Shown here one piece after another: positions 39,766 through 47,637 of a DNA stretch of 64,000 bases. Position numbers and translations under genes: made by a program. The notes beneath the pieces were generated by a model, which had not been told where the DNA came from, did not search any database, and was given only the letters and a program-made list of their open reading frames with translations. This DNA is from RPQJ01 sp963778185. Its GTDB lineage: Bacteria; Pseudomonadota; Gammaproteobacteria; Steroidobacterales; Steroidobacteraceae. The stretch covers positions 1,984,001 to 2,048,000 of the forward strand of contig CAVZTF010000003.1 in the NCBI GenBank assembly GCA_963778185.1, written 5' to 3'. How positions within the stretch are numbered: the stretch's first letter is position 1; every line of letters begins with the position of its first letter.

Positions 39766-40836
39766 GTGGATCAGACGATCCGCTTCCTGAAGTCGAGCGA
39801 CCAGGTGACGGTCGCCTACGCCTGCTCGGGCAGCGGCGCGCCGCTCGTCAAGTCCGCCAACTGGCTGTCGCACCTGGAATTCGACTGGCAGAGCCCGGTC
39901 TGGCGGCACTGGTTCAGTTTTCTCTCCGCTGGCCACCGGCTGGTGCGTTACGACGCGCGAGGCTGCGGGCTCTCCGACTGGGACGTCGCCGACCTCGCCC
40001 TTGAACGCCAGGTCGCGGACCTCGAGGCCGTGGTCGAGGCGGCCGGTGTCGAGCGCTTTTCGCTCCTCGGCATCTCGCAGGGCGGGGCGATCGCGATCGA
40101 ATACGCCGTGCGTCATCCGGAGCGCGTGTCGCACCTCGTGCTCTATGGCGCCTACTCGCACGGCTGGGCACGGCGCGGCGAGGCCTCGTGCCGGCACGGC
40201 GAGGCGATGTTGGAACTGATCCGCACGGGTTGGGGCCAGGAGAATCCCGCCTTCCGCCAATTGTTCGCTTCGCTGTTCATCCCGGATGCAACCGAGGAGC
40301 AGACCCGGTGGTTCAGCGACCTGATGCGCACGACGACCCGGCCGGAGATCGCGGCACGGATCATGGAATTCGTCGGGCACATCGACGTGCGTGACAGGCT
40401 GCCTGACGTGCAGGCCCCCACGCTCGTCATTCACTCCCGGGGTGATGCCCGGGTCCCGTTCGACCTGGGGAGGGAGCTGGCGGCCGGGATTCCGGGCGCA
40501 CGGTTCGTCGCGCTGGAGAGCCGCAACCACATCCTGATCGAGAACGAGCCATCCTGGGCACGCTTCCGCGACACGCTGGCCGAATTCCTCGGTCGCCCGG
40601 AGGCGACGACGGGCGGTGTCGAACCGGACCCGAAGGCATTTGGCGCGCTCACGGCGCGCGAAACGAACGTCCTGCGCCTCGTTGCGCAGGGAATGGGCAA
40701 CGCCGAGGTCGCGGCCCGCCTGTTCATCAGCGACAAGACCGTCCGCAACCACCTGACGAGCATCTTCGACAAGCTGGGCGTCGATTCGCGCTCGAAAGCG
40801 ATCGTCTACGCCCGCGACCACGGCCTGCACGGCTGA
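39766..40836 (+). CDS. alpha/beta-hydrolase fused to LuxR helix-turn-helix
   Basis: A 356-residue fusion. Residues 1-270 are an alpha/beta-hydrolase with nucleophile serine in GISQGG (near 104), acid aspartate in HSRGDARVPF and histidine in SRNHILIENEP. Residues 285-356 are a LuxR-type helix-turn-helix: LTARETNVLRLVAQGMGNAEVA and KTVRNHLTSIFDKLGV. The enzyme half has a full triad, so it may bind or cleave a small signal and report it through the DNA-binding half. Start is GTG. It stands before a di-iron protein gene with GGGAC/GTCCC repeats between them, a likely target. Confidence 0.9.
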   Translation: MDQTIRFLKSSDQVTVAYACSGSGAPLVKSANWLSHLEFDWQSPVWRHWFSFLSAGHRLVRYDARGCGLSDWDVADLALERQVADLEAVVEAAGVERFSLLGISQGGAIAIEYAVRHPERVSHLVLYGAYSHGWARRGEASCRHGEAMLELIRTGWGQENPAFRQLFASLFIPDATEEQTRWFSDLMRTTTRPEIAARIMEFVGHIDVRDRLPDVQAPTLVIHSRGDARVPFDLGRELAAGIPGARFVALESRNHILIENEPSWARFRDTLAEFLGRPEATTGGVEPDPKAFGALTARETNVLRLVAQGMGNAEVAARLFISDKTVRNHLTSIFDKLGVDSRSKAIVYARDHGLHG

Positions 40837-40849
40837 CTGCCGCAAGCGT

Positions 40850-40875
40850 GGGACAAACGTCCCGGCCCCGGGACG
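40850..40875. promoter_or_regulatory. GGGAC/GTCCC inverted repeats, operator candidate
   Basis: GGGAC-AAAC-GTCCC at 40850-40863 overlaps CGTCCCGG-CC-CCGGGACG at 40858-40875, giving three alternating half-sites. Placed just after the hydrolase-LuxR gene and about 100 bases before the di-iron gene, it could be a LuxR-type operator, a terminator, or both; no T-run follows. Confidence 0.45.
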
Positions 40876-40972
40876 CTGCAAATTGAGTCAGCTGCCTCAT
40901 GTGAGCCGCCGGCGCGCTCACCACAATGCGCTCCCGACGATCTCGTCGTCCAACAACCAGCAGGAGCCGGAC

Positions 40973-41929
40973 ATGAACGCAGCAGTCGAGACCCTTTCCC
41001 GGGATACCCATGCCGCTACCGACACCGCGCGCTATGCACGCTGCATCAAGGCATCGAAGCGCGTGCGCTGGGACATCGACGCGGACGTGATCCGCGGCCG
41101 TCGGTTCGATTTCAGCCGCAAGTTCCTGCCCGAAGGCCTGTCGAGGGTCGACGAACTCGACTTCCTGAGCGCCGACGAGCGCCGGACCCTCAGCCACGTG
41201 CAGGGCCGCACCTACGCCAACATCTTCGGCATGATCGAACGCTACATCGGCGCCAAGGTGCTCGAGCTTTCCCGCGCGCACTCGCTCGGCGACCAGGTCG
41301 CGCTGGAAGGCCTCGTGCGCTTCAGCGACGAGGAACTCAAGCACCAGGAGCTCTTCCGCCGCCTCGAGCGGATGATCGCGGAGGGCATGCCGGCGGGTTA
41401 CGCCCAGGTGGCCGATCCCAACGACGTAGCGCGGGCCGTGCTCAGCAAGTCCACGTGGGCCGTGCTCGCGCTCACCTGCCACATCGAGCTGTTCACGCAG
41501 GCGCACTACCAGCAGAGCATCGCGGACGACGGCGAGATCTCGGAGCTCTTCCGCGACGTGTTCAAGTACCACTGGCTCGAAGAGTGCCAGCACGCGATCA
41601 TGGACGAGATCGAGTGGGCCCGGGAGCACGAGCGCCTGTCACCCGCCGAGCGCGATAAGGGCGTCACCGACCTGATCGAGCTGGTGGGCGCCGTGGACGG
41701 CATCCTGCAGGCCCAGGCAACGGTCGACGCTGGATACTTCCTCAAGCTCTGCGAGCGCAGCTTCACGGCCACGCAGCAGAAAGCCATCAAGGACGGCGTG
41801 CTGCGCGCCTATCGCTGGCAGTACATCGTCTCGGGCGTGCAGCACCCGCATTTCGGCAGGCTGCTGGGCTCGATGACGACGCCCGGGCAGCTGGCCCGCA
41901 TCCAGGCGGCGCTCGCCCCGATCATGTGA
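40973..41929 (+). CDS. ferritin-like di-iron protein, AurF-like
   Basis: A 318-residue helical protein with paired di-iron ligand motifs: EELKHQELF, HIELFTQAHY, and HWLEECQHAIMDEIEW. Spacing and size recall AurF-type N-oxygenases and related di-iron oxygenases, which oxidise arylamines or other small substrates; some relatives are uncharacterised. CAGGAGCC precedes ATG 40973. The neighbouring hydrolase-LuxR gene suggests substrate-dependent induction. No electron-transfer partner is adjacent. Function beyond oxygen-activating di-iron chemistry is unknown. Confidence 0.78.
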   Translation: MNAAVETLSRDTHAATDTARYARCIKASKRVRWDIDADVIRGRRFDFSRKFLPEGLSRVDELDFLSADERRTLSHVQGRTYANIFGMIERYIGAKVLELSRAHSLGDQVALEGLVRFSDEELKHQELFRRLERMIAEGMPAGYAQVADPNDVARAVLSKSTWAVLALTCHIELFTQAHYQQSIADDGEISELFRDVFKYHWLEECQHAIMDEIEWAREHERLSPAERDKGVTDLIELVGAVDGILQAQATVDAGYFLKLCERSFTATQQKAIKDGVLRAYRWQYIVSGVQHPHFGRLLGSMTTPGQLARIQAALAPIM

Positions 41930-41967
41930 GGCTGGACGGCATCGATTTCGTTCCAGGTGACCGCAGG

Positions 41968-42029
41968 GGATTCCCAGGAGACGTGCCATCGGTCGCAGGC
42001 CACCCGACTCGACCGATGGCCGGGAATCC
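41968..42029. repeat. large nested inverted repeat
   Basis: Inner arms CCATCGGTCG (41986-41995) and CGACCGATGG (42010-42019) are perfect, with outer arms GGATTCCC (41968-41975) and GGGAATCC (42022-42029). The 62-base element lies between the di-iron gene and the DUF4870 gene and has no T-run. It may be a structured 5' leader, a terminator or a small mobile-type repeat. Confidence 0.65.
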
Positions 42030-42107
42030 GCCAGACTCACCAGTTCCGGAGCAGGCCGCAGGGGTGCTGAGGGGCCTGCTTCACTCCAAGAACAAAGGGG
42101 AGATGAC

Positions 42108-42524
42108 ATGAACGAAATGAAGGATGCCGCATCGGCAACGCCAGCGACCGTCAGCCCGGATGAAAGGCAATGGGCGATGTTTGCGCACCTGTCCGCGCTG
42201 CTCGGCGGCCTGGTGACCTCCGGCTGGGCCGGCAGCATCGGCTTTTTCATCGGGCCCCTGGTCATCTGGCTGATGAAGAAGGACACCATGCCCTTCGTCG
42301 ACGACCAGGCGAAGGAAGCGTTGAATTTCGCCATCACCGTCTCGATCGCCTGCCTCGTGCTGCTGGTGCTGACGCTCGTGACCCTGGGCATCGGCGCGCT
42401 GCTGACGGTCCCGCTGTTTGCCGTCATCGGCATCGGCGCATTGGTGCTGGTCATCATCGCGGCGATGAAGGCCAAGGAGGGCATCGCGTATCGATATCCG
42501 TTCGCCCTGCGACTGGTGAAGTAG
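42108..42524 (+). CDS. DUF4870 membrane protein
   Basis: A 138-residue protein of the DUF4870 (Tic20-like) family with an N-terminal tail containing DERQWAMFAHLSALLGG, a membrane segment ending in PLVIWLMKKDTMPFVDDQAKEALNF and two further hydrophobic segments. Family members are widespread four-helix membrane proteins without known function. GGGGAGATGAC precedes the ATG. The 178-base leader holds the nested inverted repeat. Confidence 0.92.
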   Translation: MNEMKDAASATPATVSPDERQWAMFAHLSALLGGLVTSGWAGSIGFFIGPLVIWLMKKDTMPFVDDQAKEALNFAITVSIACLVLLVLTLVTLGIGALLTVPLFAVIGIGALVLVIIAAMKAKEGIAYRYPFALRLVK

Positions 42525-42533
42525 GGCGGCTCG

Positions 42534-42589
42534 ACGGTACCGTAAGCTCAAGTGGTGGCGCCGGGGATGTGGATTGCATCCCCGGCGCC
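42534..42589. terminator. 13-bp bidirectional terminator hairpin, with ACGGTACCGT upstream
   Basis: GGCGCCGGGGATG at 42557-42569 and CATCCCCGGCGCC at 42577-42589 form a perfect stem with a 7-base loop between the converging DUF4870 and ferritin-like genes, followed by GTTTCATCAT. The palindrome ACGGTACCGT (42534-42543) just before it matches the Crp/Fnr-family operator core, though a place between gene ends is odd for an operator. Confidence 0.65.
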
Positions 42590-42598
42590 GTTTCATCA

Positions 42599-43192
42599 TC
42601 AACGGTTGCGTTCGCTCGCCTGCTGCGCGCGTGACGCACCGATCGCCGTCTTGACGTGCTTGCGCTCCTCGGGCGGCGGCAGCACCGCCTTCATTCCCAG
42701 CGAATGGATCCAGAGTTCACGGCACCATCCCTGGGAGTGGTAGAGGTGCTCATCCTCCTGCTCCTCGACCACCTCATAGGCGTCCCTGACCGCCTTCGCG
42801 GATTCACCCTTGAGCTTTTTCGCGCACTTGCCGATCAGCTCCCAGTTGAGATGGTCCTTCGTCTCAGCGATCACGACGCATTCGCATGCCACGAGTTCGG
42901 CCGCTTCCGGCGCACCGCCCTTTAACGCCATTTCCATGGCCTCGACCAGCGCACCGCCGAGGTGACGGACGATCTTTCGCCCGGGGGTCTCCGCAGAGGC
43001 GTCGATCTCGAGGCTCCGGCAAACGGCGGTGAGTGCCTCGACGTGCGAGCGCGTCTCGTCGAGGTATTTCTCCCACTCCTCCTTGAGGTCGTCGTTGACG
43101 GCGCACTTGAGCGCCGTCTGATAGACCTTCAGCCCGCCCTTCTCGTGCTCGAGCGCCTGCAGGATCAGGTCTTCAAACTGTCTCTTGTCCAT
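42599..43192 (-). CDS. ferritin-like stress protein
   Basis: A 197-residue helical, acidic protein with ferritin-like heptads: LILQALEHEKGGLKVYQTAL, LKEEWEKYLDETRSHVEAL, VVIAETKDHLNWELIG and VVEEQEDEHLYHSQGW. Several E/H residues could bind two metals, as in DUF892/YciE-like families, but I cannot place it in one. GGAGG stands upstream of ATG 43192. Transcribed divergently from the stress gene at 43414. Confidence 0.78.
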   Translation of the reverse strand: MDKRQFEDLILQALEHEKGGLKVYQTALKCAVNDDLKEEWEKYLDETRSHVEALTAVCRSLEIDASAETPGRKIVRHLGGALVEAMEMALKGGAPEAAELVACECVVIAETKDHLNWELIGKCAKKLKGESAKAVRDAYEVVEEQEDEHLYHSQGWCRELWIHSLGMKAVLPPPEERKHVKTAIGASRAQQASERNR

Positions 43193-43315
43193 ATGATGTC
43201 CTCCGTCGCCGGTGTTCGCGCCAAGCGCGCCGGCGGAGAATGATCGCGTTACCCAACGGTTCATGTCGGCGGCGGACCCGACCCCGTGTCGGAAAGCATC
43301 CAGCCCGAATTCTCC

Positions 43316-43348
43316 GTCCTACATCGATGCGCGGCTTGGTCCTATAGT
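43316..43348. promoter_or_regulatory. GTCCTAC/GTCCTAT direct repeat
   Basis: GTCCTACA at 43316-43323 and GTCCTATAGT at 43339-43348 are 23 bases apart, between the ferritin-like gene and the gene at 43414. GTCCTAC recurs at other stress-gene promoters in the window. CCTATAGT also resembles a sigmaS -10 element and is shared with the csbD upstream region. Confidence 0.45.
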
Positions 43349-43413
43349 GCGGCCTCCCGACGCTCGTCAGAATTCACCTGCCCACGAAATGCAGATCGCA
43401 GCAGGAGGAACAC

Positions 43414-43812
43414 ATGGGAGACATGCATCGTACGGACACCAGGCCGGCCGACCGCGACCCGGGGACCGGTGAACCCGGTTCACGCCAGGACGGTGCGGCT
43501 GCGGGAGGCGCGTTCAATCCGAGCGTGCACGACATCTACTGGCGGGAAGCGTTTTCGCGAGAGCCCTATTTCAGGACCGACTACGCCTACGACGACTACG
43601 CCCCGGCGTATCGCACCGGATACGAGGGGGCCAGCCGGTACCTCGGCCAGAACAGGCGGTTCGACGACCTGGAGCCCGAACTGCGGGCGAACTACGAGCG
43701 CATCAAGGGCACTTCCCGGCTGTCCTGGGAGAATGCCAAGGATGCCGTTCGGGCCGCCTGGCATCGCGTAGAGCGACTCATGCCGGGTGACTTCGACAAC
43801 GACGGTCGCTGA
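43414..43812 (+). CDS. acidic hydrophilic stress protein, paralogue of 53293 product
   Basis: A 132-residue hydrophilic protein without membrane segments. The N-terminal 40 residues are disordered and charged; the rest carries YDDYAPAYRTGYEG, RRFDDLEPELRANYE, SWENAKDAVRAAWHRVERL and ends MPGDFDNDGR. The last 75 residues are clearly related to the C-terminus of the glycine-zipper protein encoded at 53293. The DFDND tail recalls an EF-hand-like loop. Function unknown; context and sequence type suggest desiccation or osmotic stress. Confidence 0.82.
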   Translation: MGDMHRTDTRPADRDPGTGEPGSRQDGAAAGGAFNPSVHDIYWREAFSREPYFRTDYAYDDYAPAYRTGYEGASRYLGQNRRFDDLEPELRANYERIKGTSRLSWENAKDAVRAAWHRVERLMPGDFDNDGR

Positions 43813-43831
43813 CCGGCCAGGAGAGCACAAC

Positions 43832-44101
43832 ATGAACCTCATCATCTGGTTGGTCGTGGGCGGCCTCATCGGCTGGCTCGCGAGTCTCGTCATGAAGACC
43901 GACGCCCAGCAGGGTGTGATCCTGAACGTCGTCGTGGGAATCGTCGGCGCCCTGCTTGGAGGCTGGCTGTTGTCGCCATTGCTAGGCGCCGCAACGGTCA
44001 ACCAGGGCGACTTCAGCCTGCTGGGACTGCTGGTCTCGTTCGGCGGGGCGATCATCCTGCTCTTCGTGGTGAACCTGTTTCGCCGGGGAGCGGCGCGGTA
44101 G
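43832..44101 (+). CDS. GlsB/YeaQ/YmgE family membrane protein
   Basis: An 89-residue protein with three membrane helices of the transglycosylase-associated protein family: MNLIIWLVVGGLIGWLASLV, ILNVVVGIVGALLGGWLL and LLVSFGGAIILLFVVNLF. Such proteins are widespread stress-induced membrane proteins (YeaQ, YmgE, GlsB), activity unknown. CAGGAG lies about 12 bases before ATG 43832, and the gap from the preceding stress gene is 19 bases, so the two are cotranscribed. Confidence 0.93.
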   Translation: MNLIIWLVVGGLIGWLASLVMKTDAQQGVILNVVVGIVGALLGGWLLSPLLGAATVNQGDFSLLGLLVSFGGAIILLFVVNLFRRGAAR

Positions 44102-44164
44102 TCGCCGTCGCTCGAGACTGACCGACGCACGTTCCGCGTGAAGTGCAGTGCGGGTAAGCTGCCA

Positions 44165-44193
44165 CCGGGCGGCGGCGACATGCCGCCGCCCGG
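44165..44193 (+). terminator. 12-bp hairpin terminator
   Basis: CCGGGCGGCGGC at 44165-44176 and GCCGCCGCCCGG at 44182-44193 form a perfect stem around GACAT, between the GlsB-family and cardiolipin synthase genes. Only GTTGCG follows, so it may be a weak terminator. Confidence 0.55.
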
Positions 44194-44250
44194 GTTGCGC
44201 ATGCAGTCCGCGGCGCTTACACGCCTGCGGCCGTGACCGGGAGGCGTCGG

Positions 44251-45537
44251 ATGGTATGGAGCCGTAGGCGAATGATCGTGGCGGGGCTGGTCGGGGCATT
44301 GATCGCGGCGATCATCACCGTGATCGCGCTCAATTTCGTCGCCGGCGAGAAGCAGATCCAGCGCAAGCTCGAGCATCGCTACACCATCGACGATCCGCAG
44401 TTCCGTCGCGAGCTCGGCATCCTGCTGGGGCCGCCGATCATCGACGGCAACCGGGTCACCAACCTGGAGAATGGCATCGAGATCTTTCCCGCGATGCTCG
44501 AGGCGGTGAAGGGCGCCCGACACAACATCAACTTCGAGACCTACATCTACTGGTCGGGCGACATCGGCCGGAAGTTCGCCGAGGCGCTGGCCGAGCGTGC
44601 GAGCGCCGGCGTCGAGGTGCAGGTGCTGATCGACTGGGTGGGCAGCCAGAAGATGGAGCAGGCGCTGCTCGACATGATGGTCGAGGCCGGTGTGCACGTG
44701 GAGCGATATCACCCGCTGCACTGGTATCACCTCGCCCGCATGAACAACCGCACCCATCGCAAGCTGCTGATCGTGGACGGCGAACTCGGCTTCACGGGCG
44801 GCGTCGGAATCGCGGACAACTGGGACGGCGACGCGAGCGCACCCGATCACTGGCGCGATTCGCACTATGGCCTGCAGGGTCCCGCGGTCGCCCAGATGCA
44901 GGCGGCGTTCATGGACAACTGGATCAAGACAACCGGCACGGTGCTGCAGGGGAAGGAGTACTTCCCCCCGCTGATCGCGGTGGGGAATGCACGGGCGCAG
45001 GTATTCACCAGCTCTCCGAGTGGCGGCGGCGACAGCATGCTGCTGATGTACCTGCTGTCGATCACCGCGGCGGAGCGGACGATCGACCTGTCCGCTTCCT
45101 ATTTCGTCCCCGACGACCTGACCCGGGCCGCCATACGTTCGGCGCTCGAGCGCGGCGTACGGGTGCGGATCATCGTGCCCGGCGAGCACATCGACACGGA
45201 GGTCGTCCGCAAGGCGTCCCGTGCCCAGTGGGGCGAGCTGCTCGAGGCCGGCGCGGAGATCTACGAGTTCCAGCCCACCATGTTCCACTGCAAGATGCTG
45301 ATCGTCGACCGGCTCATGGTGTCCGTCGGCTCGACGAACTTCGACAATCGCTCGTTCCGGCTCAACGACGAGGCGAACCTCAACGTCTACGATGGCGACT
45401 TCGCGGCGCGCGTCAGTGACGTATTCGAGGACGACTTGACGCGCGCACGCCGGGTCACTTTCGAGGCGTGGAAAGCCCGACCCTGGCAGGAAAAGGTCCT
45501 GGAGCACGCCTCGGCCTTGCTGTCCTCACAGCTCTGA
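44251..45537 (+). CDS. cardiolipin synthase, phospholipase D family
   Basis: A 428-residue protein with one N-terminal membrane anchor (IVAGLVGALIAAIITVIAL) and two HKD-type active sites: THRKLLIVDGELGFTGGVGI and FHCKMLIVDRLMVSVGSTNFD. It should join two phosphatidylglycerol molecules into cardiolipin or carry out a related transfer. A single anchor and this size resemble ClsB-like enzymes. ATG 44251 with GGGAGG upstream is preferred over GTG 44233. A distinct lipoprotein-type PLD is encoded at 32745. Confidence 0.9.
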   Translation: MVWSRRRMIVAGLVGALIAAIITVIALNFVAGEKQIQRKLEHRYTIDDPQFRRELGILLGPPIIDGNRVTNLENGIEIFPAMLEAVKGARHNINFETYIYWSGDIGRKFAEALAERASAGVEVQVLIDWVGSQKMEQALLDMMVEAGVHVERYHPLHWYHLARMNNRTHRKLLIVDGELGFTGGVGIADNWDGDASAPDHWRDSHYGLQGPAVAQMQAAFMDNWIKTTGTVLQGKEYFPPLIAVGNARAQVFTSSPSGGGDSMLLMYLLSITAAERTIDLSASYFVPDDLTRAAIRSALERGVRVRIIVPGEHIDTEVVRKASRAQWGELLEAGAEIYEFQPTMFHCKMLIVDRLMVSVGSTNFDNRSFRLNDEANLNVYDGDFAARVSDVFEDDLTRARRVTFEAWKARPWQEKVLEHASALLSSQL

Positions 45538-45563
45538 GTCTAGACGGCGAGCGAGAAAAGCAG

Positions 45564-45652
45564 GCCCTCGCAGGCCGGAGCCGGCGAGGGCCGAGGAAGG
45601 CGGTTGGGGGTGGGGAGTGGACCGCCTGCTCACGGAGCTTGTGCTCCGTGAG
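45564..45652. terminator. two hairpins between cls and kinase genes
   Basis: First hairpin: GCCCTCGC (45564-45571) with GCGAGGGC (45584-45591), with an inner GGC/GCC pairing. Second: CTCACGGAGC (45629-45638) with GCTCCGTGAG (45643-45652) around a TTGT tetraloop, 10 perfect pairs. The first probably ends cardiolipin synthase transcription; the second may belong to the kinase leader. Confidence 0.5.
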
Positions 45653-45765
45653 AAGATGCTGCGCCATGGGGGACTGCAGCGCGAGCGGCGGATGCCGTGT
45701 GATCGTGTCGGAATCGGCCTACATCCGCTGTGGACAGTCGACGTCAGCACGAGGTAGAAGGCCCG

Positions 45766-47193
45766 ATGCGATTCAAGTGGTGGCAGCTCGCGCTCGTCGT
45801 TGCCGTTTCCATCGGCTTCGTCGTGCTGCTGTACGTCGTCGCCGAGTTCGGGCGCCTGCGACTCGTCAAGGCGGAGGAAGACGTCCGCCGCGCCCAGGTG
45901 CAGCTGGGACGGGTCGTGGACCTGTATCAGCTGCTCATGAATGCCGAATCAGGCCACCGGGGGTATCTCCTCACGGGTGACCCCACCTACCTCGAGCCGG
46001 TCCACCGCGCCGAGGGGCAGATCGACGACCTCAGTCGCAACCTCGCGCAGACGTATCTAGGCAAGGACGAAAGGGTCGGCGCGGCGATCCGCCAGCTCGG
46101 CGTGGTCGCTCGCTCACGCATGACGCAGATGGAGGAGTCGGTTGCGGTGTACAGGGATCAGGGCCCGTCAGCCGGGCTCAGGCTGGCGAACGCGCCCTCA
46201 CGGCACCAGACCATGACCACGTTCCGTGAACTCGCAGGGATCACGCGGGACTACGAGCAGGCATTGATGGATCGCTCCCTGGAGAAGTGGGAGCGCGAAC
46301 TGCTGCTCGCCGGGCGCCTGAACCTCGCGACGCTCCTGCTCGGACTGTTGCTCGCCGTGATCGCGGCCATGGCGCTCGCCCGCAACCAGAGCCAGCGTGC
46401 GGAGACCGCGGCCGAGCTGCAGCGGCAGCACGACGAATTGAAGTCGCAGTTCGACGCCCAGGCGGGCGAGTTGACGGAGCTGGCGCGGCACCTGCAGCAC
46501 GTGCAGGAGGAGGAACGGGCACGCCTCTCGCGCGGCCTTCATGACGAACTCGGCGGCGTGCTGCTGGCGGCGCGAATGGACGTGACCTGGATGCAACAGC
46601 ACGCGGCTGCCGACAACGCCGGCGTCAAGAAGCGCCTCGAGCGGTTGAAGGAGGTGCTGGACCAGGGCATCGACCTGAAACGGCGCGTCGTGGAGGAACT
46701 TCGTCCGACCCTGCTCGACACCATGGGCCTGCTGGCGGCTCTGCGCTGGCAGAGCGAGGAAACGTGCAGGCGCGCAGAGCTGCGCTGCACCGAGCGATTC
46801 CCCGACCAGGAGCCGCCGTTCAACCGTGCCGGTGCGATCGCGCTGTTCCGGGTCGTGCAGGAAGCCCTCGCCAACGTGGCGAAGCATGCCCGGGCGAGCG
46901 AAGTGGAAATCGCCCTCGAACTGACCGACCGTGATGTCGTCGTGACAGTCCAGGACAACGGCGTCGGTGCCGCGCCGGCGGACCTGACCCGGCCTCGATC
47001 GCACGGCATCGCAGGGCTCCGTCACCGCATCCAGGTGCTCGGCGGCCGGCTCGACATCTCGTCCACGCCGAACCGTGGCACGACGATCCGGGCGCGGGTT
47101 CCCTTGGTCAACGTGATGCGGACGGCGGGCGCGGACGACAGCGACTCGGGGACGTTCGCGACCGTTCCCTGGGCGGCCGGGCCCGCGGCCTGA
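45766..47193 (+). CDS. CHASE3-type sensor histidine kinase (NarX/HPK7 class)
   Basis: A 475-residue kinase: N-terminal helix, a periplasmic four-helix CHASE3 domain (about 30-185, with MNAESGHRGYLLTGDPTYLEP), second membrane helix near 195-215, coiled linker, H-box LSRGLHDELGGVLLAARMD (HisKA_3 type) and an ATPase domain with ALANVAKHA, DNGVGA and HGIAGLRHRI. This class pairs with NarL-type regulators, and one is encoded just downstream on the opposite strand. ATG 45766 is chosen because the membrane helix follows directly. Confidence 0.92.
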   Translation: MRFKWWQLALVVAVSIGFVVLLYVVAEFGRLRLVKAEEDVRRAQVQLGRVVDLYQLLMNAESGHRGYLLTGDPTYLEPVHRAEGQIDDLSRNLAQTYLGKDERVGAAIRQLGVVARSRMTQMEESVAVYRDQGPSAGLRLANAPSRHQTMTTFRELAGITRDYEQALMDRSLEKWERELLLAGRLNLATLLLGLLLAVIAAMALARNQSQRAETAAELQRQHDELKSQFDAQAGELTELARHLQHVQEEERARLSRGLHDELGGVLLAARMDVTWMQQHAAADNAGVKKRLERLKEVLDQGIDLKRRVVEELRPTLLDTMGLLAALRWQSEETCRRAELRCTERFPDQEPPFNRAGAIALFRVVQEALANVAKHARASEVEIALELTDRDVVVTVQDNGVGAAPADLTRPRSHGIAGLRHRIQVLGGRLDISSTPNRGTTIRARVPLVNVMRTAGADDSDSGTFATVPWAAGPAA

Positions 47194-47196
47194 GCG

Positions 47197-47637
47197 TCAG
47201 GTGGACTGCGAGGATGCGATCTCGGTGAGGATCGCCGGCAACCGATCGTAGTCGCGCGACTTGTCGAGGAAATCACGTGCACCGAGTGCGAGCGCGGTCT
47301 CCCGGTAAGACGTGAGCGCGAAGTTCGTGAGCACCACGACGATCGGTTTTTTCGGCATGTCGCGAATCGCCCGCAGCACTCCGAAGCCCGTGCCCTTGCG
47401 CAGCTGCAGGTCGAGGATCACGACGTCCACGTCGAAGCGACCGGCCGCCTCGACCGCGTCCCTCTCGGATTCGACGCTCTCGGCGACCTTGACGCCCGGC
47501 ACGTCGTTGATGATCTCGGTGATCAGGCCGCGGATGACCGGAGAGTCCTCGACCAGCAGTACTCGCAGGTCGCGGCGCGCGCCCGTGCCGCCATTCCCGT
47601 CTGAGCCGCTACTGGATGATTTCATTTCGAAGTGCAT
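47197..47637 (-). CDS. single-domain response regulator
   Basis: A 146-residue receiver domain with no output domain: acidic pocket VEDSP, phospho-acceptor aspartate in VVILDLQLRKGTG and lysine in FLDKSRD. The first 20 residues are a serine/glycine-rich tail. Such stand-alone receivers divert or relay phosphate or bind partners. Its start overlaps the NarL-type gene by 29 bases, so both are made from one transcript; an ATG four codons later is possible. It converges on the kinase gene, with 3 bases between stops. Confidence 0.88.
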   Translation of the reverse strand: MHFEMKSSSSGSDGNGGTGARRDLRVLLVEDSPVIRGLITEIINDVPGVKVAESVESERDAVEAAGRFDVDVVILDLQLRKGTGFGVLRAIRDMPKKPIVVVLTNFALTSYRETALALGARDFLDKSRDYDRLPAILTEIASSQST

